A DNA stretch of 64,000 nucleotides from Paenibacillus sp. YYML68. GTDB taxonomy: Bacteria; Bacillota; Bacilli; Paenibacillales; NBRC-103111. The stretch spans positions 2,520,501-2,584,500 of the forward strand of contig NZ_BQYI01000001.1 in assembly GCF_027923405.1 (NCBI RefSeq), read 5' to 3'. Below the pieces are notes generated by a model. The model was not told the origin of the DNA. It made no database searches and saw only the letters and a list, made by a program, of their open reading frames with translations. Both the position numbers and the translations under genes were made by a program. Positions 1-8,831 of the stretch are shown in pieces. Position 1 is the stretch's first letter. Each line of letters starts with the position of its first letter.

Positions 1-170
1 TTTATTTGACGAATGGCTTCCAAATTCGCGGTGTCATTCGCGCATTCGATAACTTTACGATCATTATTGACAGTGAAGGACGTCAGCAGATGGTGTACAA
101 GCACGCGATCTCGACGTTCACACCGCAGCGCGCCGTATCGTTGATGCAGCAGGAGCAGAGCGCAGATTAA
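1..170 (+). CDS. hfq: RNA chaperone Hfq (3' part only)
   Basis: The window opens inside this gene; the frame beginning at base 3 reads [18 protein letters not shown] and ends with TAA at 168-170. The segment has the Sm1 tail (NGFQIRG, FDNFTI) and the Sm2 motif YKHAISTF, the diagnostic YKHA signature of bacterial Hfq. About 55 C-terminal residues are present of a usual 70-80. Hfq forms a hexameric ring that binds U-rich and A-rich RNA. In Bacillus it lies after miaA and not far from spoVK and glnRA, which fits the rest of this window. The gene ends with a short acidic tail and is followed by a hairpin terminator. Confidence 0.95.
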   Translation, partial: YLTNGFQIRGVIRAFDNFTIIIDSEGRQQMVYKHAISTFTPQRAVSLMQQEQSAD

Positions 171-264
171 CTGAGAATAATGCAGTTGCGAAGGTGTATT
201 GTTGTTAATGTTTAGCAACCTTTTGTTTTTCATTTGCGTCTAACTGAATAGCTGTCGAGCAGAG

Positions 265-294
265 CAACCCAGTAGAATGGGTTGTTCTTTGTTT
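265..294 (+). terminator. Rho-independent terminator after hfq
   Basis: AACCCA (266-271) pairs with TGGGTT (278-283) around the loop GTAGAA, followed by a T-rich run GTTCTTTGTTT. It lies about 95 bases after the hfq stop and separates hfq from the penicillin-binding protein gene. Confidence 0.7.
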
Positions 295-380
295 CGCCTG
301 ATGATTGACAGCAGAGAGGTCCGGTTAATAGGCAGAGGACCAGTACAATGCTGAAAGCTTAAGGAAAGGGAGTCGACTGC

Positions 381-3245
381 ATGACGGGAACGGGAAGGAA
401 AGCTGCGAATCCGACGCCGAAGGCGAAGAAGTCTGCTGGAGGCGGCAAAAAGCGTAAAAAAATAGGCGCAGGCAAAATCATTCTTTCGATGTTTATTACG
501 GCTATGCTTGCTGCGATTTGTGCAATGGGCGTTTATATTTTCGTCATCATCAACGGGGACCGTATTCTACAGCAAAATATTAATAAGCTTGAGTTCGACG
601 AGGCGTCTCACATCTATGACATCACCGGTCAAGAGGCGGGCGTGCTGAAGGTGGAGAACCGCATTAATGTGACTGCAGCCGAAATTCCGGAGCTAGTCAG
701 AGATGCATTCATCGCAACGGAGGATAAGCGCTTCAACCAGCATACGGGCGTCGACCTGTTCGGGATCGCGCGTGCGCTCGTGAAGGATATCGTCGCTCGC
801 AGCATGGTCGAGGGCGGCAGCACGATTACACAGCAGCTAGCCAAGAATGTGTTCCTGAGCGCAGATAAGACCTTCTTCCGTAAAGCGACGGAGATGTCTA
901 TTGCGATGGCACTGGAGCGTCAGTATCCGAAGGAAGAAATATTAGAGTATTACTTGAACCGAATCTATTTTGGCAACCGCGCTTATGGGATCAAGGCTGC
1001 GGCCAAGACATACTTCGGCAAGTCGAAGCTGGAGGAGCTGGACATCTGGGAGGCGGCTACACTGGCCGCGATGCCAAAGGCACCGAATACGTACAATCCG
1101 ATCTCGAATCCGGAGAAGTCGAAGGAGCGTCGTGCGGTCGTATTGAGGCTGATGACAGACCAAGGCTACATCTCAGAGTCGCAGCGCGCCGATGCGGCCG
1201 CTCGGGAATATGTGCAGCCGACGAATACGGGTAAGGATCAGTTCCAGGCTTACATCGACTACGTGCTTCGCGAGGCGCAAGAGAAGTACGGCTACGAGGA
1301 GGACGATCTGCTTCGCAACGGGTATAGCATCTATACGAATCTGGACCCGAATGCACAGCGAGTTATGGAACAGACGTTCGCGAACCCGGCCTTCTTCCAG
1401 AAGGATGGTCCCGCACAGAAGATGCAGGGCAGCATGGTCATCTTAAATAACAAGGATGGCGGTATCGTTGCGATGGTTGGCGGCCGAGATTACGTCGCTC
1501 GCGGCTTGAATCGTTCGGTCGCTCAGCCTAGACAGCCGGGCTCCTCGTTCAAGCCGTTGATCTCCTTCGCACCGGCGCTTGAGGAAGGGAAATATACACC
1601 GTACTCCAAGCTGCCCGATGAGAAGAGATCGTTCAACGGCTACACGCCGAGCAACTGGGACGGTGTATACCGCGGTGAAGTATCAATGTTCGAGGCCGTT
1701 AAGCATTCCGCAAACATCCCTGCTGTCGAGGTGCTAAGCAAGGTCGGGGTGAAGACGGCGAAGTCTTATGTCGAGCGGCTCGGTATTCCATTTCACAAGG
1801 ACGACAACAATCTGGCGCTCGCTCTCGGTGGCATGACGACTGGTGTGACGACGCTGCAGATGGCACAGGCGTATACCGCATTCCCGAATAACGGCTACGT
1901 GCAGGAGGCGCATGCGATTACGCGTATTGAGGGCAAGGATGGGGCGAAGACTGCCTACAAGCCGGAGAAGAAGGCGCGAGTGTGGAGCGCTAAGACGGCA
2001 TGGCAGATGACACAGCTCATGCTAGGTGTTGTGGAGCCTGGCGGGACGGGAGCGGCGGCGAAGTTCGAGCGTCCGGTGGCAGGCAAGACCGGCTCGACTC
2101 AGCTGGACATCAAGGGATTAGAGAAGCACAACCGTGATCTGTGGTTCGTTGGCTATACTCCGGAATGGACGGCGGCGGTCTGGATGGGCTTCGATAAGAC
2201 GGATTCCAAGCACTATATCTCGATGAGCAGCGGCAGCGCGGCGAAGATCTTCAAGGAAGTGATGCAGAAGTCGCTGGTGAAGCGTCCGGTTACGCAGTTC
2301 CAGAAGCCGGAGGGTGTGCCAGATCTGAACGAAGCGCCGAAGTCGATCGGTGACCTGAAGGCGGAGTATTCGGCGGAGAGCAGCTTGGTTCTGCTGACAT
2401 GGTCGGGTGTCGGTGACAATGTGCAGTATCAGCTGTTCCGTAAGGATAGTACGATGACCGAATTTCCGAAGGAGCCGCTGACGAGCACCGCTCAGACCGA
2501 GGTGAAGGATCGGACTGCGGTTCAGGCGGGAACGTACGAGTACGTCGTCGTCCCGGTCAATACCGAGAATAATGTAGCCGGAGAACGCTCCAACGTTGCT
2601 CAGATCGTCGTCGCTGACGCTACCAAGCCTAGTCAGGGTGAGGGAGCAGGGGGCGAAGGCACTGAGGATGAAGAAGGACGTAAGCCGGGTGAAGGCGGTG
2701 AGCGGAACGGAGACGGTACCACGAATGTGCCGAACGAAGGTACACCGCGACCAGGCGGAACGATCGGTACGGGCGGCTCCGGGATTACCCCAGGAGCGGG
2801 TCAGGGCACTGGGGCAGGCAATGGGATAGGGACCGGTACAGGAACTGGGACCAGTCCAAAGCCAGGCACAGGTACGGGAGCTGGAACAGGTACGTCGAAG
2901 CCGGGTACGGGTACAGGCTCCGGTGCGGGTACAGGATCAGGTACTGGCTCTGGCGCGGACACCGGCTCGAGCCCGAGGCCGGGGAGTGGCTCTAGCGGAA
3001 GTGGTGGTACCTCGACCAGTGGCAGCGGGGCAAGTGGTGGTTCCACTAGCGGTACAGGCGCCACCGACGGGAGCGCTGGGGCAAGCGGTAGCACCACCAA
3101 CACAGGCAGCCGCGCAGGCTCGGCTGGGACCGGAGCAGGAGCTGCTCAGCCGGCTGCAGGTGGCGTAGGTGCATCAGGAGCACCGGCTTCCTCCGGCACC
3201 GGTACTGGCAGTAGCAGCGGCTTAAGCATCCCGACTTCACCATAG
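381..3245 (+). CDS. Class A penicillin-binding protein (PBP1A family) with a long low-complexity tail
   Basis: A bifunctional peptidoglycan glycosyltransferase/transpeptidase of 954 residues, anchored by one N-terminal membrane segment (about 34-56) after a very basic cytoplasmic stretch. The GT51 domain shows the catalytic ATEDKRF motif (about 112-118) and GGSTITQQLAKN. The transpeptidase domain has S388-x-x-K (GSSFKP), SAN and KTGST (GKTGST). A fibronectin-III-like module follows (about 655-745). The last 200 or so residues are almost only G, S, T, A and P, with repeated GTG/GSG units. The start has GGAAAGGGAG at 363-372. The family call is firm; the tail is unusual and probably spans or packs in the cell wall (inference). 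Confidence 0.95.
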   Translation: MTGTGRKAANPTPKAKKSAGGGKKRKKIGAGKIILSMFITAMLAAICAMGVYIFVIINGDRILQQNINKLEFDEASHIYDITGQEAGVLKVENRINVTAAEIPELVRDAFIATEDKRFNQHTGVDLFGIARALVKDIVARSMVEGGSTITQQLAKNVFLSADKTFFRKATEMSIAMALERQYPKEEILEYYLNRIYFGNRAYGIKAAAKTYFGKSKLEELDIWEAATLAAMPKAPNTYNPISNPEKSKERRAVVLRLMTDQGYISESQRADAAAREYVQPTNTGKDQFQAYIDYVLREAQEKYGYEEDDLLRNGYSIYTNLDPNAQRVMEQTFANPAFFQKDGPAQKMQGSMVILNNKDGGIVAMVGGRDYVARGLNRSVAQPRQPGSSFKPLISFAPALEEGKYTPYSKLPDEKRSFNGYTPSNWDGVYRGEVSMFEAVKHSANIPAVEVLSKVGVKTAKSYVERLGIPFHKDDNNLALALGGMTTGVTTLQMAQAYTAFPNNGYVQEAHAITRIEGKDGAKTAYKPEKKARVWSAKTAWQMTQLMLGVVEPGGTGAAAKFERPVAGKTGSTQLDIKGLEKHNRDLWFVGYTPEWTAAVWMGFDKTDSKHYISMSSGSAAKIFKEVMQKSLVKRPVTQFQKPEGVPDLNEAPKSIGDLKAEYSAESSLVLLTWSGVGDNVQYQLFRKDSTMTEFPKEPLTSTAQTEVKDRTAVQAGTYEYVVVPVNTENNVAGERSNVAQIVVADATKPSQGEGAGGEGTEDEEGRKPGEGGERNGDGTTNVPNEGTPRPGGTIGTGGSGITPGAGQGTGAGNGIGTGTGTGTSPKPGTGTGAGTGTSKPGTGTGSGAGTGSGTGSGADTGSSPRPGSGSSGSGGTSTSGSGASGGSTSGTGATDGSAGASGSTTNTGSRAGSAGTGAGAAQPAAGGVGASGAPASSGTGTGSSSGLSIPTSP

Positions 3246-3356
3246 ACCAGCTATGGATTCCGAGAAGCATAGGAGTTAGAGTTGTTCATTAGCATGTAGT
3301 ATACTTGTGACTAGCGGTCATACCGAATATATTACAGAAGAGGAAGTGTATTACTG

Positions 3357-4046
3357 ATGAATCGTTCAAGCAGTCGTAGCAAGTGGACGTCAGCATTGCT
3401 GACAGCATGTCTATTCTTAGCTGTTGCCACCGGATGCGGTACGAAGCCAGCAGAGCAAGCAGGAAGCACAAGCGGCAGCAATCCTCAATCCGGGGCTAGC
3501 AAGCCGGCAACGCAAGCCGAAGGGAATGGCAAGAAGTATTCCGCACCACCGGAGATGAAGATTGATCCGAACAAGACGTACAAGGCGACCGTGACGACGT
3601 CGAAGGGAACGTTCACGATCGAGCTGTTCGCTAAGGACGCTCCGAAGACAGTCAACAACTTCGTGTTTCTCGCTAAGGAAGGCTTCTATAATGACGTGGT
3701 CTTCCACCGTATTATTCAGTCCTTCATGGTGCAGACAGGTGATCCTGAGGGGACAGGTCGCGGAGGCCCGGGCTACAAGTTTGAGGATGAGCTAGGCTCG
3801 AAGCATCAATATGAGCCGGGGATCGTGGCGATGGCGAACTCCGGAAAGAATACGAACGGCAGTCAATTTTTCATCTGTACGGGTGAAGACAGCAAGTCCT
3901 TGAACACTAGACCGAACTATACGATCTTCGGTAAGGTGACCGAGGGGATGGAGACGGTTCAGGCGATTGCCGCAACCCCGGTCGAGCAAGGCTCCGAGCC
4001 GACGGAGAAGGTCGTCATTCAGTCCGTTGCGATTACGGAGAGCTAA
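3357..4046 (+). CDS. Cyclophilin-type peptidyl-prolyl isomerase, lipoprotein
   Basis: 229 residues. The N-terminus is a lipoprotein signal peptide with lipobox AVATGC, so the mature protein should be lipid-anchored outside the membrane at Cys27. A spacer rich in S, G and K follows, then a full cyclophilin domain (about 58-228) with FHRIIQSFMVQTGD, GPGYKFEDE, MANSGKNTNGSQFFI and the NYTIFGKV motif, including the catalytic Arg in FHRII. It catalyses cis-trans isomerisation of X-Pro bonds and may help fold exported proteins. It is a separate unit with its own strong terminator and lies 111 bases after the penicillin-binding protein gene. Confidence 0.95.
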   Translation: MNRSSSRSKWTSALLTACLFLAVATGCGTKPAEQAGSTSGSNPQSGASKPATQAEGNGKKYSAPPEMKIDPNKTYKATVTTSKGTFTIELFAKDAPKTVNNFVFLAKEGFYNDVVFHRIIQSFMVQTGDPEGTGRGGPGYKFEDELGSKHQYEPGIVAMANSGKNTNGSQFFICTGEDSKSLNTRPNYTIFGKVTEGMETVQAIAATPVEQGSEPTEKVVIQSVAITES

Positions 4047-4054
4047 TAGAGTCG

Positions 4055-4083
4055 GGCAGTGCGATGTCGCACTGCCTCTTTTT
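4055..4083 (+). terminator. Rho-independent terminator after the cyclophilin gene
   Basis: GGCAGTGCGA (4055-4064) and TCGCACTGCC (4067-4076) form a 10-bp arm pair closed by a tiny loop, followed by TCTTTTT. Confidence 0.9.
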
Positions 4084-4192
4084 CTGTCGAATATATGCGA
4101 CGAAGGTGGGCGGTGTTGGATAAACGATATTTTTTGTGAAATGTGGAAACCTATGAACGGTAGGGATCGTCTACATAAAGGAGAGATGTCGG

Positions 4193-4855
4193 ATGACCAA
4201 ATGCTGCTTGCTGCTTCATGGCTTCACGGGCAGCCCGTTCGAGCTTGAGCCGCTGACTGAGCACCTGCAACGACTTGGCTATAGCTGCCGCGTACCGCTG
4301 CTGCCAGGTCACGACCCGCAGCTGAACGATCTCGGACGCATATCATGGAAGGATTGGCTGCATGCCGCGTCTGAGGAGGCTGGTCAGCTGGCTGCCCGTT
4401 ACGGAGCCATAGATGTCGTAGGCTTCTCGATGGGCGGTCTGCTGTCAGCTTATGTGGCGAATCGGTACCCGGTACGCAGGCTCGTCATGCTTAGCGCTGC
4501 GGCCATATACGTAAGTCCGCTCCGCTTTTTGGCTGATCTGGCCGAGCGGTATCGGGCTCGCGATCTCGATCATCTGCGCAGGGCGAAGGAGGTGCCGCTG
4601 AGAGCGGCGCTGCAGTTCATCAATCTCGCGAAGTATGCGAAGCGTCAGGAGCTGAATCGTGTGACGCAGCCTACACTCATTATACAAGGGGCTCGCGATC
4701 CGATTGTCCATCCGCGCAGTGCCCGTTATATTTATTCGAAGCTTCGCGGGGAGAAGGAGCTCGTTTATTTGCCCCAGTCGAAGCATATGATCTGCCATGA
4801 TCAAGAGAAGGCTGATGTATGTCAGAAGGTGGGAAGCTATTTGTTACGAGCATAG
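4193..4855 (+). CDS. Alpha/beta hydrolase, carboxylesterase (Est30/monoacylglycerol lipase type)
   Basis: 220 residues, the usual size for small Bacillus carboxylesterases. It shows the oxyanion region LLHGFTGSP near the start, the nucleophile elbow GFSMGG (Ser about 82), the acid region QGARDPIVHP and the catalytic His in SKHMICHD near the C-terminus. It should be a cytosolic serine hydrolase acting on short to medium acyl esters or monoacylglycerols; the true substrate cannot be read from sequence. The start at 4193 has AAGGAGAG at 4179-4186. A YdcF gene follows 12 bases downstream, so the two may be co-transcribed. Confidence 0.9.
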   Translation: MTKCCLLLHGFTGSPFELEPLTEHLQRLGYSCRVPLLPGHDPQLNDLGRISWKDWLHAASEEAGQLAARYGAIDVVGFSMGGLLSAYVANRYPVRRLVMLSAAAIYVSPLRFLADLAERYRARDLDHLRRAKEVPLRAALQFINLAKYAKRQELNRVTQPTLIIQGARDPIVHPRSARYIYSKLRGEKELVYLPQSKHMICHDQEKADVCQKVGSYLLRA

Positions 4856-4867
4856 GGAGAGGTGAGT

Positions 4868-5485
4868 ATGAGTAGATGGGTTCAAGCAGCCGCGAAGACG
4901 GCGATTGCTGCTCTTCTTCTCGCAGCGATCTGGGTAGGCACGGTTCAGCTTCGCATGTCCTTGATGCCCGAGCAGCCGCTGGACAAGCACGATGTCGCCA
5001 TCGTGCTTGGCGCTGCGCTGTGGCACGATAAGCCGAGCCCAGCGCTTAGAGAAAGGTTGAATCGGGCTGTGGAGCTGTATGAAGCTGGTATCACCTCGAA
5101 GCTCATCGTGACGGGCGGATATGATCGCCCTGATTCGGTATTGACAGAGGCAGAAGGGATGCGCAACTACTTAGTTGAGAATGGGATTCCGGAGGAAGAC
5201 ATCTATCTGGAGAACCTGGCACGCAGCACGTATGAGAACTTGAAGTATAGCCGCCAAATTATGGATGAGCAGCGATGGGAATCTGCTGTCATCGTGACCC
5301 ATCGCTATCATGCAGTGCGGGCGCTGGATATTGCACAATATCTCGAATACGAGCAGCCGAAGGCTGCTCCAATGGATTCGAATGTGCTGATGATGTCATG
5401 GCACCGCGGCAGAGAGACGCTGGCGCTGGCCAAGTGGCAGCTTGATAAGATTGCGCTTGCATTCGGTCATGAGCCGGTAGGATAG
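4868..5485 (+). CDS. YdcF/SanA family (DUF218) membrane-anchored protein
   Basis: About 205 residues with an N-terminal membrane segment (about 8-28) and a DUF218 domain: HDVAIVLGAALW, the helix with RLNRAVELYEAG, KLIVTGG, the EAEGM...NGIPEEDI stretch, ENLARSTYEN and VTHRYHAVRA. Family members are linked to cell-envelope or vancomycin phenotypes, but no reaction is established. AGGGAGAGG precedes the ATG at 4868; a GTG six bases upstream (4862) is an in-frame alternative but overlaps that ribosome binding site. It follows the esterase gene closely. Confidence 0.85.
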   Translation: MSRWVQAAAKTAIAALLLAAIWVGTVQLRMSLMPEQPLDKHDVAIVLGAALWHDKPSPALRERLNRAVELYEAGITSKLIVTGGYDRPDSVLTEAEGMRNYLVENGIPEEDIYLENLARSTYENLKYSRQIMDEQRWESAVIVTHRYHAVRALDIAQYLEYEQPKAAPMDSNVLMMSWHRGRETLALAKWQLDKIALAFGHEPVG

Positions 5486-5524
5486 CTTGAAGCGGATGTG
5501 TTAGTTTCTTTTTCACGCATGTCT

Positions 5525-5533
5525 TGTTATAAT
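5525..5533 (+). promoter_or_regulatory. Extended -10 promoter element of the first tatA
   Basis: TGTTATAAT matches the extended -10 consensus TGnTATAAT exactly and lies about 40 bases before the tatA start. No convincing -35 box is seen, as is common for extended -10 promoters. Confidence 0.6.
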
Positions 5534-5574
5534 AATGAGCAAAAGGCTAGTCCCAGAATCGGAGTGAATGTACG

Positions 5575-5775
5575 ATGCCATTGAATATCGGAATTGGCGG
5601 ACTTATATTGATCCTTATAGTTGTTCTTATTTTATTCGGACCTTCGAAGCTTCCAGAGCTAGGCAGAGCGGTAGGGCGTACGTTAAGCGAGTTCAAGGAC
5701 GCGACGCGCAGCCTTGGCTCAGGGGATAAGGATGAGGAAGACGGCAAGGAGAAGAAGGACGAGAAGAAGTCTTGA
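5575..5775 (+). CDS. tatA: Twin-arginine translocase subunit TatA
   Basis: 66 residues with the classic TatA plan: a short N-terminal membrane helix ([14 protein letters not shown]), the hinge [10 protein letters not shown], an amphipathic helix ([17 protein letters not shown]) and a highly charged Asp/Lys/Glu tail. TatA multimers form the transport path for folded proteins bearing twin-arginine signals, together with TatC. No tatC is in this window. The first 45 residues are nearly the same as in the second tatA at 8832, and a Tat-exported PhoX lies between them, so this may be a dedicated exporter (inference). The start has no strong Shine-Dalgarno beyond GGAG at about 5562. Confidence 0.95.
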   Translation: MPLNIGIGGLILILIVVLILFGPSKLPELGRAVGRTLSEFKDATRSLGSGDKDEEDGKEKKDEKKS

Positions 5776-5802
5776 CTTATGGAACTAACTGTATGAGCTG
5801 AT

Positions 5803-5860
5803 AAGCTCCCGTAACTGACCGTGCGACCGTGCATGGCCTGTTACGGGGGCTTGTTTGTTG
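5803..5860 (+). terminator. Terminator after the first tatA, facing the SDR gene
   Basis: AAGCTCCCGTAAC (5803-5815) pairs with GTTACGGGGGCTT (5840-5852) with one G-T wobble, followed by GTTTGTTGTT. It lies between convergent genes. Confidence 0.8.
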
Positions 5861-5916
5861 TTAGCCGTCAGTTGACAGCTGTCAGTAATTTGCAGTTGTT
5901 GTTACCCGTTTCTTTA

Positions 5917-6786
5917 TTATCCGTTCACAATAACGCCGCCGTTCACATGAATAATTTGACCATTAATGTAGGACGAATCGCCGCAGGCAAGGAAGACGTA
6001 GCTCGGTGCCAGCTCCTCCGGCTGTCCGGCTCGCTTCATCGGCGTATTGGCGCCAAATTGAGCGACCTTCTCCTCGTCGAAGGTGGATGGGATGAGAGGC
6101 GTCCAGATCGGACCTGGTGCGACGCCGTTGACACGGATGCCGCGGTCGATCAGCTGCTGCGAGAGGGAGCGGGTGAATGTGACGATCGCGCCCTTCGTCG
6201 CAGAATAGTCGACCAGCTCCTTATGACCTTGGTACGCGGTAATCGAGGTCGTATTAAGGATAACACTGCCCGGCTGCAGATGCGGCAGCGCTGCCTTGGT
6301 CAGATAGAACATCGAGAACAGATTGGTACGGAACGTACGCTCCAGCTGCTCGGCGCTGATGTCCTCCAGCTTCTTCTGCGGGTGCTGCTCAGCCGCGTTG
6401 TTCACGAGAATGTCGAGCTTGCCGAACTGCTTCACCGTTTCATCGATAATGTGCTTGCAGACGGTCTCATCCCCGATATCGACGGCCATTAGCGCACATC
6501 GGCGCCCTTCCTCCTCGACCTGCCGCTTCGTCTCCTCTGCATCGCCGTGCTCGTTCAAGTAGACGATCAGCACATCGGCGCCTTCCTTTGCGTAAGTAAC
6601 CGCAATAGCTCGTCCAATTCCGCTGTCTCCTCCGGTAATAATCGCGACCTTGTCCTTCAGCTTGCCAGCCGGCTTGTACCGCTCGTCCTCGAATTGCGGG
6701 CGTGGGTTCATCTGTGCTTCGATGCCGGGCTGTGTGTTTTGATGCTGGGGTGGGAACGTTTGCTTGACAGGTGTCTCCGTTGGCAT
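5917..6786 (-). CDS. SDR family oxidoreductase (YhdF/YdaD-like)
   Basis: 289 residues. After an unstructured 40-residue N-terminal extension rich in P and Q comes a complete classical Rossmann short-chain dehydrogenase: the nucleotide motif TGGDSGIGRA, NNAA (about 137), the catalytic Ser in NTTSITAYQG and the YxxxK motif YSATKG, then PGPIWTP. The N-terminal extension and the GGDSGIG variant are typical of Bacillus general-stress SDR proteins such as YdaD, YhdF and YhxC. NAD(P)-dependent oxidoreduction is safe to say; the substrate is unknown. The gene lies antisense between tatA and phoX. GGAGCTGATC precedes the start. Confidence 0.92.
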   Translation of the reverse strand: MPTETPVKQTFPPQHQNTQPGIEAQMNPRPQFEDERYKPAGKLKDKVAIITGGDSGIGRAIAVTYAKEGADVLIVYLNEHGDAEETKRQVEEEGRRCALMAVDIGDETVCKHIIDETVKQFGKLDILVNNAAEQHPQKKLEDISAEQLERTFRTNLFSMFYLTKAALPHLQPGSVILNTTSITAYQGHKELVDYSATKGAIVTFTRSLSQQLIDRGIRVNGVAPGPIWTPLIPSTFDEEKVAQFGANTPMKRAGQPEELAPSYVFLACGDSSYINGQIIHVNGGVIVNG

Positions 6787-6898
6787 ATAGGATCAGCTCC
6801 TTTTGAATTAGAATGCAACACTCCTTATGATGTGACAAAAGCTTCAGCTTCTCGCATGGGAAAATGAGCCGACGATATTGCGAAAATGCGACGTAATA

Positions 6899-6953
6899 TT
6901 CAACCTGTGTTTAAAATATGACAACATTTACAATTTATTTACATGAATATAAT
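6899..6953 (+). promoter_or_regulatory. PhoP-box-like repeats and -10 element of phoX
   Basis: TTTACA occurs at 6927-6932 and again at 6938-6943, exactly 11 bp apart, followed by a perfect TATAAT at 6948-6953. Weaker copies lie upstream: TTCAAC at 6899 and TTTAAA at 6910, again 11 bp apart. Direct TT(A/T/C)ACA repeats with an 11-bp period just upstream of the -10 box are the known layout of PhoP-activated promoters in Bacillus. The gene served is a Tat-exported PhoX phosphatase, which fits phosphate-starvation control. Confidence 0.7.
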
Positions 6954-7024
6954 ATTCCTCTGATCTTGAAGCCTTATGCTTGTCTAGAAATTAGTAAACC
7001 AATACCATAATAGGGAGTGTACAA

Positions 7025-8701
7025 ATGGAAAAGAATATGGATCGCCGAACTTTTCTATCTTATCTTGGAACAGGTGCAGCAGCATTGGCAGCAGCATCGG
7101 CTGGCTTGGGAACATTAGAGGGCAAAGCTTCCGCACAATCTCCGACAGCTGACCATTTGTTCGGCTTCAAAACGAATAAAGTAAGCGGCTATTTCGAGCC
7201 GATCGAAGCTTCGATGGAGGACAAGCTTATCCTTCCACGCGGCTACAGCTACGATGTCATTGCAGCGTTCGACGATGTCATCAACGCGGCTGGCGAGAAG
7301 TTCGGTCAAGGTGCTGACTTCAACGCGTTCTTCCCGATTAACGGCTCCAACACTCGCGGCTTGCTTGTCACGAACCACGAGTATACGAATCAGTTCCTTC
7401 TTGGCGAAATTAAAGACGGCAAGATGACGAAGGAGCAAATCGACAAGGATCTGTATTATCAAGGAATGTCCGTCATCGAGGTGTACCAGGATGAGAAGGG
7501 TACATGGAAGATGGACACTACATCGAAATATGCACGCCGCATCACCGGCTTCACGAAGTTCGAATTCACGGGTCCAGCGAAGGCGTCCTCCGCTCTGAAG
7601 AACGCTTCTACAGCGCAAGGTACGTTCGCGAACTGCTCTGGCGGCGTGACGCTCTGGAATACGGTGTTGTCCTGTGAGGAGAACTTCTCCGACACAGCAG
7701 CAGCAGCAAACCTTCCGCAAGAGCACTACGGCTGGGTCGTAGAAGTGGATCCTTTCGACAAGTCGTTCCTGAAGAAGCACACCGCACTTGGACGCTTCAA
7801 CCATGAGAACACAGCGATGGGTCTTACAGCAGACGGTCGTGTCGTTGTATACATGGGCGATGACAAGAGAGACGCATGTGTGTACAAATTCGTATCCAAG
7901 GACAAGTACAATGCTGCGAACGGACGTCAAAACTCTGACCTGCTCGCAGAGGGCACGCTGTACGTAGCGAACCTGAAGTCCGGTAAGTGGGTTGCTGTTA
8001 CACTTGAAGCGTTGACGAAGGTTCTGTCTAACGCCAACTTCAAGACTCCAACAGGCGTGAAGGGTACAGCTGATGAGCTGAAGAAGAAGTTCCAGACGCA
8101 GGGTGATGTCGTTACGAACTGCCATGAAGCAGCTCTTATTCTTGGCGGTACGCCAACTGACCGTCCAGAGGATATCGAGGTTTCGCCATTCGATAACACC
8201 GTATTCATCTGCCACACGAACAACGATGTGCATGGCAACATTCATGGTCACATCACTCGTATCTTCGAGAAGGATAACGATCTGGGCGCTGCGGAGTTTG
8301 ATTTCGAAATCTTCGCGGCTGGCGGCCGTCAATCCGGCTTCAGCTCCCCGGACAACCTGGCGTTCGACTCGAATGGCAACCTGTGGGTCGTAACTGACAT
8401 CTCCACAAGCAGCCACAACAAGGGTGTATATACGACGTTCAAGAACAATGGCTTGTTCGTCATCCCGACTAACGGCCCAAGCAAGGGCGTTGCGATGCAA
8501 TTCGCTTCCGGTCCTAAGGAGTGCGAGCTGACGGGTCCATACTTCACACCGGACGAGCAGACGCTGTTCCTGTCTGTTCAGCATCCTGGTGAGCTGACTA
8601 CAGATGTTAGCAAGCCGACAAGCATGTGGCCTAACCGCCCAGGCGATTCGATCCCTCGTGAAGCTGTAGTTGCAGTTAAAGGCTTCAAGCTCGGTCTGTA
8701 A
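7025..8701 (+). CDS. phoX: PhoX family alkaline phosphatase (DUF839), Tat-exported
   Basis: 558 residues. The N-terminus has a twin-arginine signal (DRRTFLSYLG, then an Ala-rich hydrophobic stretch and cleavage near ASAQS). The mature part matches PhoX: LVTNHEYTNQF, GGVTLWNTVLSCEENF, YGWVVEVDPFD, NHENTAMGLTADGRVVVYMGDD, RPEDIEVSP and FSSPDNLAFDSNGNLWVVTD. PhoX enzymes are calcium/iron-dependent monomeric phosphatases with a beta-propeller fold that release phosphate from phosphoesters outside the cell. Its context supports export by Tat: tatA genes lie on both sides. The promoter carries PhoP-like repeats. GGGAG precedes the ATG. The protein looks complete. Confidence 0.93.
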   Translation: MEKNMDRRTFLSYLGTGAAALAAASAGLGTLEGKASAQSPTADHLFGFKTNKVSGYFEPIEASMEDKLILPRGYSYDVIAAFDDVINAAGEKFGQGADFNAFFPINGSNTRGLLVTNHEYTNQFLLGEIKDGKMTKEQIDKDLYYQGMSVIEVYQDEKGTWKMDTTSKYARRITGFTKFEFTGPAKASSALKNASTAQGTFANCSGGVTLWNTVLSCEENFSDTAAAANLPQEHYGWVVEVDPFDKSFLKKHTALGRFNHENTAMGLTADGRVVVYMGDDKRDACVYKFVSKDKYNAANGRQNSDLLAEGTLYVANLKSGKWVAVTLEALTKVLSNANFKTPTGVKGTADELKKKFQTQGDVVTNCHEAALILGGTPTDRPEDIEVSPFDNTVFICHTNNDVHGNIHGHITRIFEKDNDLGAAEFDFEIFAAGGRQSGFSSPDNLAFDSNGNLWVVTDISTSSHNKGVYTTFKNNGLFVIPTNGPSKGVAMQFASGPKECELTGPYFTPDEQTLFLSVQHPGELTTDVSKPTSMWPNRPGDSIPREAVVAVKGFKLGL

Positions 8702-8740
8702 TTATACGGTCATCGTCTTATAGCTCTATAGCATTGTTAA

Positions 8741-8786
8741 GGAAACCCGTGAGCCGATCTATCGTAATCGGTATTCGCGGGTTTCC
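8741..8786 (+). terminator. Two-tier hairpin between phoX and tatA, without a T-run
   Basis: GGAAACCCG (8741-8749) pairs with CGGGTTTCC (8778-8786), and an inner stem CCGAT/ATCGG (8754-8758, 8767-8771) stacks inside. The bases that follow (CTCCATCC) are not T-rich, so it may only weaken read-through, or stabilise the phoX mRNA end, and let some transcripts reach tatA. Confidence 0.55.
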
Positions 8787-8831
8787 CTCCATCCCCACTC
8801 TAACTATTAACCTCAAAGGAGCTGACATCTT

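Noticed and set aside
2760-3230. Tandem GGTAC/GGCTC-type repeats that at first look like a CRISPR or minisatellite array
   Set aside because: They are in frame within the PBP tail and encode G/S/T repeats; there are no fixed-length spacers.
5821-6492. A 223-codon plus-strand frame opposite the SDR gene
   Set aside because: It begins in the tatA terminator and has no recognisable motif; the SDR on the other strand is complete.
7115-8584. A 489-codon minus-strand frame opposite phoX
   Set aside because: Codon-bias shadow of phoX; no motifs and no own promoter or ribosome binding site.
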